A stretch of DNA of 32,586 nucleotides from NCBI GenBank assembly GCA_029779755.1, contig JAKOZZ010000245.1, positions 1 through 32,586 of the forward strand. The letters run 5' to 3'. A program made the translations under genes and the position numbers. Below the pieces are notes generated by a model that was not told where the DNA came from, made no database searches, and was given only the letters and a program-made list of their open reading frames with translations. This document shows positions 1 to 7,408 of this stretch, one piece after another. The first letter of the stretch is position 1. The number at the start of each line of letters is the position of its first letter. Origin of the DNA: Pseudomonadota bacterium. Lineage in GTDB: Bacteria; Pseudomonadota; Gammaproteobacteria; Burkholderiales; Burkholderiaceae_E.

Positions 1-207
1 CTGCTCGGCCGTGCGCTGGTCCGGCGCGGTGAACAGGGCGCCCAGGGCGGCCTCGTCCAGCGTCGGATGCGGCGTGGCGGCCAGGTCGCGCAGCGTGTGA
101 CGGGCGTCCGGATGGGCCGCCTTCAGACGGGCGACGACGGCATCGGCCAGACGGGTGGAGTGGGCGCCTTCACGGCGGGCGCTGGCGTTGATCTGCAGGA
201 TGTTCAT
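1..207 (-). CDS. azoR: FMN-dependent NADH-azoreductase, N-terminal part (gene runs off the left edge)
   Basis: The reverse strand reads without a stop from the ATG at 207 to the window edge (69 codons). It begins [20 protein letters not shown] and continues with the pattern seen in AzoR/AcpD flavodoxin-like azoreductases: an initial beta strand, then an S-A-R...S-x-x-L phosphate loop that binds FMN. These homodimeric cytosolic enzymes reduce quinones and azo dyes with NADH. A GAGGA Shine-Dalgarno sequence lies about 9 nt before the ATG. The gene diverges from a LysR regulator starting 80 bp away, the usual arrangement for regulator and target. Only about one third of the protein is visible, so the catalytic C-terminal part cannot be checked. 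Confidence 0.85.
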   Translation of the reverse strand, partial: MNILQINASARREGAHSTRLADAVVARLKAAHPDARHTLRDLAATPHPTLDEAALGALFTAPDQRTAEQ

Positions 208-267
208 GGCGTTTTGTCCTCGGTGTTGGGTGGGATGGACGTACTGTAAAGCGCATGAATCCGGCTG

Positions 268-282
268 AGAATTCCCGATTCT
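268..282. promoter_or_regulatory. Short inverted repeat AGAAT-N5-ATTCT in the azoR/lysR divergent promoter
   Basis: Perfect 5-bp arms separated by 5 bp lie just upstream of the larger palindrome at the regulator's start. It could be an additional LysR contact site. The arms are short enough to be chance, so confidence is low. Confidence 0.25.
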
Positions 283-286
283 GGAT

Positions 287-1282
287 ATGATTGTTCCCAT
301 GGTGGAACAATCAGCACACCCCATCGATCCCAACGACCTGCTGATCTTCGCCCGCGTGGCCGAGCTCGGCAGCTTCAGCCGTGCGGCCGAGCGTATCGGC
401 CTGCCCAAGTCGACGGTCTCGCGACGGCTGTCCGCGCTGGAGCAGCGGCTCGGCGAGCGGCTGCTGCTGCGGACCACGCGACGCCAGACACTGACGGAGT
501 TCGGGCTGCAGCTGCTCGAGCACGCCCGTCAGGTGGCCGCCGAGGTCGACGCCGTCGCCGCGCTGAGCGAACGGCGTCGCGCGGCACCCGGCGGCCGGCT
601 GCGGGTGTCGATGCCGAGCGACTTCGCCAACCTGCTGCTCGGCGACGCGATCGCGGCCTTCGTGTCGCTGCATCCGGGCATTGCGCTGGAACTCGACCTG
701 TCGCCGCGCCGGGTGGATCTGCTGGGCGAAGGCTTCGACCTGGCGGTGCGCATGGGCCCGCTGGCCGACGACGGCCTGCTGGCGGCGCGTGCACTGCGGG
801 TGTTCACCAGCGGGTTGTATGCGTCGCCCGCCTATCTCGCCGCGTCCGGACGGCCCGCGACGCCGCAGGACCTGGCCGCGCATCACGCGATCCGGCTGCT
901 GGGCGGCAACGGCGAGCCCGTCGCGTGGCGGCTCAGCCGCGGCGACGAGCGCTGGGAAGGCGTGCCGCCCGGCCGCCTCACCGCCAATTCGCCGGAGTTC
1001 CTGATCCGCCTGGCGCGCGGCGGTGCGGGCATCGCAGCCGTGCCGGACCACTTCACGCAGGCCGACGTGCGGCGCGGCCTGTTGACGCGGGTGCTGCCCG
1101 AGTGGTGCCTGCCGCCTCAGACCGCGTTTGCGGTCTTCCCGGGGCGCAGGCTGATGCCCGCGAAGACCCGCGTCTTCATCGAGATGCTGCAGGCGGCGCT
1201 GGCAGAGGAGGCGCAGGTGGCGCCGGCGGGGCGCTACAGCGACACGCCGCCGTCGACGACCAGCTCGATGCCGGTCACGTAG
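287..1282 (+). CDS. LysR-family transcriptional regulator
   Basis: An N-terminal winged helix-turn-helix (about residues 16-75, with [20 protein letters not shown]) is followed by a substrate-binding domain of two Rossmann-like lobes. It probably controls the divergent azoreductase and itself. Two starts are possible, ATG 287 and ATG 299, neither with a good Shine-Dalgarno sequence. 287 is given, but 299 is equally likely. The protein is 331 aa against about 300 for the family. The extra C-terminal tail (from about residue 310) is read from DNA antisense to the conserved end of the SDR gene, so the reading frame appears to have run into its convergent neighbour. The effector is unknown. Confidence 0.9.
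   Translation: MIVPMVEQSAHPIDPNDLLIFARVAELGSFSRAAERIGLPKSTVSRRLSALEQRLGERLLLRTTRRQTLTEFGLQLLEHARQVAAEVDAVAALSERRRAAPGGRLRVSMPSDFANLLLGDAIAAFVSLHPGIALELDLSPRRVDLLGEGFDLAVRMGPLADDGLLAARALRVFTSGLYASPAYLAASGRPATPQDLAAHHAIRLLGGNGEPVAWRLSRGDERWEGVPPGRLTANSPEFLIRLARGGAGIAAVPDHFTQADVRRGLLTRVLPEWCLPPQTAFAVFPGRRLMPAKTRVFIEMLQAALAEEAQVAPAGRYSDTPPSTTSSMPVT
288..313. promoter_or_regulatory. Perfect inverted repeat over the LysR start codon, probable operator
   Basis: The sequence TGATTGTTCC-N6-GGAACAATCA has perfect 10-bp arms and contains the T-N11-A spacing typical of LysR boxes (T294 to A306, T295 to A307). It lies on both candidate start codons of the regulator and 81 bp from the azoR start, which fits autorepression. 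In mRNA it could also fold and hide the start. The repeat is seen directly; the role is inferred. Confidence 0.6.
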
Positions 1283-2016
1283 CGCGCGTCGTCGGAGGCC
1301 AGGTACAGGGCCGCGCCGGCGATGTCCCAGGGTGTGCCCTGTCGGCCCATCGGACAGCGTCGCGCGCGCTGCTCGCGGCCCTTGGCCGCCTCTTCCTCGC
1401 TGGCGTACAGGGCGGCCGCATGCGGCGTGTCGATCAGCCCCGGCACGATGACGTTGCAGCGCACCTGGTGTTTCGCGTACTGGCGCGCGACGATCCGCGT
1501 CATGTGGTTCAGCGCGGCCTTCGACGTGCTGTAGGACAGGTACTGCGTCGGACTCCACAGATGGCTGGCGATCGACGAGATGTTGATGATCGCGCCGCCC
1601 CCCTGCGCGATCATGTGCGGCACGACCTCGCGTGCGGTGAGCATCGGACCCTTGAGGTTGATCGCGAGCACGCGGTCCCACGACTCCTCGGTCACCTCGA
1701 TCAGCTCGCCGAGCTCCTCGACGCCCACGTTGTGATGCAGCACGTCGATGCGTCCGTAGCGCTCGAGGCACGCCTGCACCATCGCCTTGATCTGCGCGGC
1801 GTTGCGCACGTCGGCTTCGAACGCGCTGGCCACCCCGCCTTCGGCCTCGATGCGCGCGACCGTGTCCTGCGCCGCCTCGGGTACGCGGTCCGCGCACAGC
1901 ACGCGCGCCCCTTCGCGGGAGAACACCATCGCGCACGCCGCGCCGTTGCTGACCTCGCGCCCGATGGAGCCGGCGCCCACCACGATCGCGACCTTTCCCG
2001 CCAGCCGTCCGGTCAT
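1234..2016 (-). CDS. SDR-family NAD(P)-dependent oxidoreductase
   Basis: A 260-aa classical-size short-chain dehydrogenase. The start MTGRLAGKVA is preceded by AAGGAG at good spacing; a longer reading frame to 2106 lacks such support. The cofactor motif is atypical: VVGAGSIGREVSNG at residues 12-25 instead of TGxxxGxG, with a few residues more around the glycines. The NNAG motif is HHNVG (95-99). Asn120, Ser148, Tyr162 and Lys166 (YSTSK) form the expected catalytic tetrad, and the C-terminus [12 protein letters not shown] is standard. It probably oxidises or reduces an alcohol or ketone in the cytosol; the substrate is not predictable. Its last 49 bp overlap the convergent LysR gene. Confidence 0.92.
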   Translation of the reverse strand: MTGRLAGKVAIVVGAGSIGREVSNGAACAMVFSREGARVLCADRVPEAAQDTVARIEAEGGVASAFEADVRNAAQIKAMVQACLERYGRIDVLHHNVGVEELGELIEVTEESWDRVLAINLKGPMLTAREVVPHMIAQGGGAIINISSIASHLWSPTQYLSYSTSKAALNHMTRIVARQYAKHQVRCNVIVPGLIDTPHAAALYASEEEAAKGREQRARRCPMGRQGTPWDIAGAALYLASDDARYVTGIELVVDGGVSL

Positions 2017-2181
2017 TCCTTGCTCCTTGTCCTGGATGCCGTCGAATTCGCCCAGTCCGGCGCGCTCGATCGGCCGGGCCGCGATTCCTGACGGGTGCAA
2101 CCGCACGCGCCAAACATCGCGCTGATGTGCGTATCATCCAGCATCCGATCCTCCCGCGCTTCCGGGCGCCGCGACACGCCC

Positions 2182-3993
2182 ATGGCCCTCCTGAGAACCG
2201 CCGTCTCCTTCGTCGTCAGTCAGTCCGTGCTTCTGGTCCTGATCCTCGTCGGCATCCTCGTCGCGCCACCCGCCTATCGCTGGATTCGTGCGCAGGTGGA
2301 CGCCTACGATCAGCGCGCGCACGCGATCGTGCAGCTTCGGGAGATGGACCGTGCCGCGGCCACGTTTCTGGAAGCCGCAATGCAGCAGGCGCAGGCGCGC
2401 GCCCGCGCGCTGGAGAAATCGTCGATCGATCGGGTGGAGGCACGCCTGGTCGAGACTCGTCAGGAGATCGGCCGCATCGATGCGACCCCCGTGCCCGACG
2501 TCGTGAAGATCGGATGGGGAGGGGTCAAGGTGGACACGGACGCGCTCGGCCATCGGATGCAGATGGAAGTGAACCGGGCCGTGCTCTTGCGCGAGCGTGA
2601 CTTCCTCGAGGCGCTGCTCGCCTATCGCAGGAAGCTGGAGCTCCGTGTGACCTCGAAGGCTCAACTCGAGCGGCTTCGCCAGGATCATGTGAGGGCGTTT
2701 GCCGCGCTGAAGGGCATCGAGGCGTCGCAGGCTGCCAACAAGGAGGATCTCAGCAAGGCAAAGAAGGCTCGGGACTCCTTGCCCGTCCACCAGGCATGGA
2801 ATCCGTACTCCGATGAGCGAAAGTATTGGGAGCAAGTAGAGAAGCAACTGCTTGCGAAGCGCGATGCACTCGAGATTGAGCGGAAGCAGCGCTATGACGA
2901 GAATCAAGCCGCGCATAGCCGCTATCAGAACGGTGTGGCAGACCTGGCCAAGGCGGGCACCCCGGGACTTGCACCGAGCTTGAACCTCGCGCAGATCGAC
3001 GTCGGCGATACCGACACCGTCCGACGCATGCGCATCCGGATTGCCGAACTCGAGGCGAAGCAGAGCGACGCGACCGGCGAGGCCATCGCCGCCGTCAAGT
3101 CCTTTGTGCAGGACGTCCCCGGCGCACTTCCGCAGGCGCTCGGCATTCTGGCGGCCGCGCTGCTGGTTCCCATCGGTCTGAAAGTACTCGCGTTCTACGT
3201 GTTCGCGCGCCTTCCTTCGGCAGCCCGCGCCGCGCCGATCGTGCCCGCTTCGTCGCGAGGCCTTGCGCTGGCCGGGGAGGCATCGGGTGTGTCGGCATCG
3301 TCGGATGCTTCGTGCAGCATCCGGCTGGACGAGACGCGGGAACTGCTGGTTCAGCCGGAATACCTGACGAGCGTGCCGACTGCCGCCGACGTCCGCACGC
3401 GCTGGGTTCTGGACGCGCGTCACCCGCTGACGAGCTTGACCGCGCAGTTGTACGGGCTCACATGGGTTCGGGTTGCTGCGCCGGTGCAGGTGAACCTGGC
3501 GGCACGTCGTCTCGAAATGGGCGAGCTTGCCGTCGTGGACGTGCCGGAGGGCACCGCACTTGCTTGCCTGCCCCGGCATATCGTCGGCGTCGTGCAGACG
3601 CGCACGCGGCCGTTGCGCGTGACGGTCCAGTGGCGCTTGTCGAGCCTGCACGCATGGTTGACGATGAGGCTGCGTCACGTGCTCTTTCATGGCCCGGTGC
3701 AACTGATCCTGGAGGGCAGTCGCGGGGTCAAGATCGAGCCGGCGACATCGAGCCGGGCGGTGAACCGGGACACGGTCATCGGCTTCAACGGGAATCTCGC
3801 GTTCCACTCCGTACGCAGCGAGACGTTCTTCGCCTACCTGCGCGGAAAGCAGCCCCTGATGCATGACCGGTTCTCGGAGAACGCGGGCGAATACGTGTAT
3901 CAGACGCGTCCCGGCGAGTCCTCGAACGCTGCCGGCGGCCGGCGCGACTATGGCCGGCTGACCGACTACGTCCTGAAGGTGTTCGGCATCTGA
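2182..3993 (+). CDS. Membrane protein: TM, coiled coil, TM, C-terminal beta-rich domain (function unknown)
   Basis: I do not recognise this 603-aa protein. The chosen start MALLRTAVSF puts a transmembrane helix at about residues 5-30. Starts at 2095 and 2125 are also open, and none has a clear Shine-Dalgarno sequence. Residues of about 35-310 are charged, helical and rich in K, E, R and Q, a likely long coiled coil. A second transmembrane segment follows (about 315-345, LGILAAALLVPIGLKVLAFY), then an Ala/Ser linker and a roughly 220-residue domain of alternating hydrophobic strands. That last part faintly recalls AIM24-type beta proteins, which is a guess. With both termini on the same side, the coiled coil would span the opposite face. 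Base composition is lower in GC across the coiled-coil region than in neighbouring genes, possibly reflecting Lys/Glu richness or transfer. Confidence 0.8.
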   Translation: MALLRTAVSFVVSQSVLLVLILVGILVAPPAYRWIRAQVDAYDQRAHAIVQLREMDRAAATFLEAAMQQAQARARALEKSSIDRVEARLVETRQEIGRIDATPVPDVVKIGWGGVKVDTDALGHRMQMEVNRAVLLRERDFLEALLAYRRKLELRVTSKAQLERLRQDHVRAFAALKGIEASQAANKEDLSKAKKARDSLPVHQAWNPYSDERKYWEQVEKQLLAKRDALEIERKQRYDENQAAHSRYQNGVADLAKAGTPGLAPSLNLAQIDVGDTDTVRRMRIRIAELEAKQSDATGEAIAAVKSFVQDVPGALPQALGILAAALLVPIGLKVLAFYVFARLPSAARAAPIVPASSRGLALAGEASGVSASSDASCSIRLDETRELLVQPEYLTSVPTAADVRTRWVLDARHPLTSLTAQLYGLTWVRVAAPVQVNLAARRLEMGELAVVDVPEGTALACLPRHIVGVVQTRTRPLRVTVQWRLSSLHAWLTMRLRHVLFHGPVQLILEGSRGVKIEPATSSRAVNRDTVIGFNGNLAFHSVRSETFFAYLRGKQPLMHDRFSENAGEYVYQTRPGESSNAAGGRRDYGRLTDYVLKVFGI

Positions 3994-4020
3994 CGCGTCA
4001 CCTGCCGGGCGCGTGCGTCC

Positions 4021-4959
4021 TCATACGTTCGCCCCCCGCAGCTCCGCCACCGACGCCGGCGCCGGACGCAGGTCCGTGATGCGGCCGGCCTTCGCCACCT
4101 GCCCGGGCACGTCGTGTCCGACCACCTGCGGCAGCCGGCGCGCGACGGCCAGCAGGCGGTCGAGGTCGATGCCGGTGTCGTAGCCCATCGCCTGCAGCAT
4201 GTGGATCGCGTCCTCGCTGCTGATGTTGCCGCTGGCGCCCGGCGCATAGGGGCAGCCGCCCAGTCCGCCCAGCGAGCCGTCGTAACGGTCGATGCCCGCC
4301 TGCACGGCCGCCAGCAGGTTGGCCAGCCCCATGCCGCGCGTGTTGTGGAAGTGGAAGGTGAACTGCAGCGCGTCGAAGCGCGCGCGCAGTGCCTGCGCCA
4401 TGCGCGCGACCTGCGCCGGGTGGGCCATGCCGGTGGTGTCGCAGAGCGTCAGGCCGCGCACGCCCTGCGCGGCGAAGCGGTCGGCCCAGCGCAGCACCTC
4501 GTCGAGCGGCACGTCGCCTTCCATCGGGCAGCCGAAACTGGTCGACAGCGACACGTTGACCGGCACCTGGCCGGCTGCCAGGGCGATCACGTCGGACAGG
4601 CCCGCGAAGCTCTTCTCGCGCGGCATGCGCAGGTTGGCGAGATTGTGGGTCTCGGAGGTCGACATCACCAGGTTGAGCTCGTCGGCCCGGCACTCGAGCG
4701 CGCGCTCGGCGCCGCGCACGTTGGGCACCAGCACCGTGTACTCGACGCCGGGCACGCGCCGGATGCGGCCCATCACCGCTTCGGCGTCGCGCAGCATCGG
4801 GATGGCCTTGGCCGAGGTGAACGAGGTCACCTCGATCTTGGCGTAGCCGCACTGGCTCAGCGCATCGATCAGCGCGACCTTGTCGTCGGTCGGCACGAAC
4901 GCGGGTTCGATCTGGAAGCCGTCGCGCGTGACGACCTCGTTGAAGTGGATGCGCTGCAT
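4021..4959 (-). CDS. Hydroxymethylglutaryl-CoA lyase family protein
   Basis: A 312-aa TIM-barrel enzyme of the HMGL-like family, which cleaves 3-hydroxy-3-methylglutaryl-CoA (or a related 3-hydroxyacyl-CoA) to acetyl-CoA and a keto acid in leucine or acyl catabolism. Catalytic features are all visible: Arg12-Asp13 in the RDGFQIE loop (family norm RDGLQNE), Glu43, the metal ligands His203 and His205 (HFHNTRG), the mobile-loop cysteine Cys236 in GGCPYAPGASGN, and Asn245. The departures RDGFQ and HNTRG from the classical RDGLQ and HDTYG suggest an altered acyl substrate. The start is preceded by GGGAG. It stands alone: 27 bp separate it from the convergent membrane-protein gene, and the short palindrome TGACGCGTCA (3991-4000) lies at that junction. 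No acyl-CoA dehydrogenase or carboxylase is adjacent. Confidence 0.9.
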   Translation of the reverse strand: MQRIHFNEVVTRDGFQIEPAFVPTDDKVALIDALSQCGYAKIEVTSFTSAKAIPMLRDAEAVMGRIRRVPGVEYTVLVPNVRGAERALECRADELNLVMSTSETHNLANLRMPREKSFAGLSDVIALAAGQVPVNVSLSTSFGCPMEGDVPLDEVLRWADRFAAQGVRGLTLCDTTGMAHPAQVARMAQALRARFDALQFTFHFHNTRGMGLANLLAAVQAGIDRYDGSLGGLGGCPYAPGASGNISSEDAIHMLQAMGYDTGIDLDRLLAVARRLPQVVGHDVPGQVAKAGRITDLRPAPASVAELRGANV

Positions 4960-5238
4960 GCGGAGGCTCCCTGGGGATGGATGCGGCCGGTCGCGGGGCG
5001 GCCGGTGGCGGGCGCAGCCGGTCGGGGGTTCGGCCGGCCGGAAGTCCGGCTGGCCCGAGACACGGCCGCCGCCGGGCCCGGTGCGGTCCGTGCATTCTGC
5101 CTGCGAACGACATCCCTGCCGACCCCGGGGCCGGCGGGTGCACGCTAAGATCGCCGCGCAGGCACGCTGCGGCATGGGGTCGCGGCGGGGGCGCTTCGCC
5201 CCGCCTGAGCGGCACCCAACGACAACGGAGACCCACCC

Positions 5239-5622
5239 ATGTTCTCGCACGTGATGGTCGGCACCAACGACCTCGACCGCGCCCGCAAGTTCTACGACGC
5301 CGTCCTCGGCACCCTCGGCATTCCGGCCGGTGTCGTCGACCGCCACCGTGCGTTCTGGCGCACGCCCACCGGCGTCTTCTCGGTGTCGCTGCCGATCGAC
5401 GGCAAGCCGGCCACCGTCGGCAACGGCAGCACCCTGGGCTTCGCCTGCGCGAATCCGGCCCAGGTCGACGCCTGGCACGCGGCCGGCGTGGCCAACGGCG
5501 GCGTCAGCATCGAGGACCCCCCGGGCGTGCGCGAGGGTGCGGCGGGCAACCTGTACCTGGCGTACCTGCGCGACCCGGACGGCAACAAGATCTGCGCGCT
5601 GCACCGCATGCCGAAGGCGTGA
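5239..5622 (+). CDS. VOC-family (glyoxalase/dioxygenase-fold) protein
   Basis: A single 127-aa vicinal-oxygen-chelate domain. It begins MFSHVMVGTNDLDRARKFYD, the usual first beta-alpha-beta unit with the HxxxxxxDLxxAxxFY pattern, and ends with the second unit ...YLRDPDGNKICALH. His4 and the late acidic positions could hold a metal, but the set of ligands is not obviously complete. Such short stand-alone VOC proteins act as lyases, isomerases or resistance proteins, and the substrate cannot be told from sequence. An ACGGAGA ribosome-binding site precedes the ATG. The 279 bp upstream, back to the lyase gene, hold no gene that I can see. Confidence 0.85.
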   Translation: MFSHVMVGTNDLDRARKFYDAVLGTLGIPAGVVDRHRAFWRTPTGVFSVSLPIDGKPATVGNGSTLGFACANPAQVDAWHAAGVANGGVSIEDPPGVREGAAGNLYLAYLRDPDGNKICALHRMPKA

Positions 5623-5742
5623 CCTGGGCAGGACCCGCGATCCGCGGCCCGCGTGCCCGTCACCCGCGTGCGCCCGGCCTGACCTGCGCGCGACCGGCGT
5701 GACGCGCACGCGGCCGCACCCGCACGACGGCGCGTCGGCCCC

Positions 5743-6477
5743 ATGATCTTCGCCGTCGTGGCGGCGGTCGCGGCGATCGCCGGCGTGCTGATCGGCATGA
5801 CCGGCGTCGGCGGCGTGCTGCTGGTGCCGGCGCTCACCGAGTGGGCGCAGGTGCCGCTCGAGCGGGCGATCGCGGCGTCGATGCTCGCCTTCCTGTGCGC
5901 CGGCACGTTCGCCACGGTGCTGCATCTGCGGCGCGCGCCGGTGCCCGTCTCGACCGCCGCACCGCTGGCCGCGAGCGCCGGCCTCGGCGCCGTCACCGGT
6001 TCGCTGACCGTGGTGTTCATCGCGCCCGAGCTGGTGCGCGGCTTCATCGCGGCGCTGGCGCTGATGTCCGGCGTGCACGCCTGGGTGTCCGCACATGCGC
6101 CCGGGGCGGACCGCCTGCCGTCGCCGCGCACGCTCGCGGCACTGGGCGTGCTCGTCGGCGTCGGATCGGCCCTCTCGGGCACCGGCGGGCCCGTGCTGCT
6201 GCTGCCCATCCTGCTGGCCCTGCGCACGCCTGCGCACCGCGCGGTGGCGCTGGCGCTGGTCGTGCAGGTGCCGATCTCGCTGAGCGCCACGGTGATCCAC
6301 GCGGTCGCCGGCCGGATCGACTATCCGCTGGCCGCGCTCCTGTCGGCCCTGCTGCTGGCGGGTATCCTGGCCGGCGCAGCGGTGTCGCGGCGGCTGTCGG
6401 GGCACGGCCTGAAGCGGGTGGTGGCGGTGATGCTGATCGCCGTCGGCGTCTGGTACGGGGCCGTGAGCCTGGGATGA
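5743..6477 (+). CDS. TauE/SafE-family sulfite/organosulfonate exporter-like permease
   Basis: A 244-aa, strongly hydrophobic inner-membrane protein with about seven or eight predicted helices. It has the family's duplicated layout: an N-terminal glycine-rich signature (IGMTGVGGVLLVPAL, residues 12-26) and a second copy around GVGSALSGTGGPVLLLPILL (about 139-158). TauE/SafE proteins move small anionic sulfur or carbon compounds; the substrate here is unknown. The 120 bp before it hold no gene. It may be co-transcribed with the enoyl-CoA hydratase gene that follows 97 bp later. Confidence 0.88.
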   Translation: MIFAVVAAVAAIAGVLIGMTGVGGVLLVPALTEWAQVPLERAIAASMLAFLCAGTFATVLHLRRAPVPVSTAAPLAASAGLGAVTGSLTVVFIAPELVRGFIAALALMSGVHAWVSAHAPGADRLPSPRTLAALGVLVGVGSALSGTGGPVLLLPILLALRTPAHRAVALALVVQVPISLSATVIHAVAGRIDYPLAALLSALLLAGILAGAAVSRRLSGHGLKRVVAVMLIAVGVWYGAVSLG

Positions 6478-6574
6478 CGCATCGCTGCGCCGGTCGTATG
6501 GCCCGGACCCCGGCGTGGCACCGCAGTCCGGGCCCCCAGCGCAGCCCCGCAGCCCGAACACACCTGGACCCCTC

Positions 6575-7312
6575 ATGAACCCCATCCGATACGAAACCCG
6601 TGACGGCATCGCCCTCATCACGATCGACCGTCCCGACAAACGCAACAGCCTCGACGAGGCCGCCGTGCAGGGCCTGCACGCGGCGTGGCGGCGCTTTGCC
6701 GACAGCGACGAACGCGTGGCGATCGTCACCGGCGCGGGCGAGCAGGCCTTCTGCGCCGGCGTCGACCTGAACGCGCCGCCGCGCGACACCTGGCTGGCGT
6801 ATCCGAACCTGGCGGTGCCGTGCGACAAGCCGATCATCGCGGCCGTGGCCGGCGTGGCCGCCGGCGGCGGTGCGGCGATGGTCATGCAGTCCGACCTGGC
6901 GGTGTGCACGCCCGACGCGCGCTTCATCTATCCCGAAGCCAAGGTCGGCCTGTTCGCCGGCGTGATGGGCGGGTTTCCCGCGCGCATGCCCTACAAGGTC
7001 GGTCTCGAGTGGACGCTGACCGGTGATCCGATGAGCGCGCAGCGCGCCTGCGAGATCGGTTTCGTCAACGCGATCAGCGCGCCCGGCGAGCACGTGCAGG
7101 CGGCGTTCGCGCTGGCGCAGCGCATCGCCGCGAACGCCCCGATGGTGGTGCGGGCGATCAAGCACCTGGCGCTGGAGACGCTGCCGCGCAATCCGATGGC
7201 CGACTACTACCCGCACCGCCAGATGCTCGACGCGATCGCCGGCAGCGAGGACGCCCGCGAGGGCGCGCGGGCGTTCCGCGAGAAGCGCCCGCCGAAGTTC
7301 GAGGGGCGCTGA
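6575..7312 (+). CDS. Enoyl-CoA hydratase/isomerase family protein
   Basis: A 245-aa crotonase-fold protein starting MNPIRYETRDG; an upstream in-frame ATG at 6515 gives only a low-complexity leader. The CoA-binding oxyanion motif FCAGVDLN and the GVAAGGGAAMVMQSDLA segment are in place. Aligned by eye to rat mitochondrial hydratase, the second catalytic glutamate (Glu164) is kept in YPEAKVG. The first (Glu144, normally GGGCELA) is replaced by alanine (GGGAAMV). The next glycine pair (VMGGFPARM) is kept. It is therefore unlikely to be a standard hydratase and may be an isomerase, a decarboxylase-like enzyme or a hydrolase of the superfamily. It is followed by a convergent phosphotransferase gene. 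Confidence 0.9.
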   Translation: MNPIRYETRDGIALITIDRPDKRNSLDEAAVQGLHAAWRRFADSDERVAIVTGAGEQAFCAGVDLNAPPRDTWLAYPNLAVPCDKPIIAAVAGVAAGGGAAMVMQSDLAVCTPDARFIYPEAKVGLFAGVMGGFPARMPYKVGLEWTLTGDPMSAQRACEIGFVNAISAPGEHVQAAFALAQRIAANAPMVVRAIKHLALETLPRNPMADYYPHRQMLDAIAGSEDAREGARAFREKRPPKFEGR

Positions 7313-7364
7313 GCGGCGACCGGTCCGGGCTCGCAGCGCAGCGACCGATCGCGGATCGGCGAGC

Positions 7365-7408
7365 GGCTGGCGGTCCAGGATCGGGGCGCGGCTAGCGGTC
7401 CAGGATCG
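7365..7408. repeat. Imperfect 25-bp tandem duplication at the 3' end of the phosphotransferase gene
   Basis: A 19-bp stretch at 7365-7383 recurs at 7390-7408 with one mismatch. The mismatch falls where the functional copy has the stop codon (CTA, read TAG on the minus strand) and the other copy has CTG. The extra copy lies just outside the gene in the space shared with the convergent hydratase-family gene. Confidence 0.6.

Noticed and set aside
2134..3864. A 576-codon minus-strand frame opposite the unknown membrane protein
   Set aside because: The plus-strand reading has clear transmembrane helices, a charged helical region and a sensible start; the minus-strand reading looks like random antisense sequence.
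3991..4000. Palindrome TGACGCGTCA at the membrane-protein stop codon considered as a terminator
   Set aside because: The arms are adjacent with no loop and no U-tract follows on either strand.
4021..6927. A very long open frame on the minus strand, about 968 codons, that could be read as one protein
   Set aside because: Only the last 312 codons resemble a protein family (HMG-CoA lyase). The upstream part is low-complexity antisense of the VOC, TauE and hydratase genes, as expected in GC-rich DNA.
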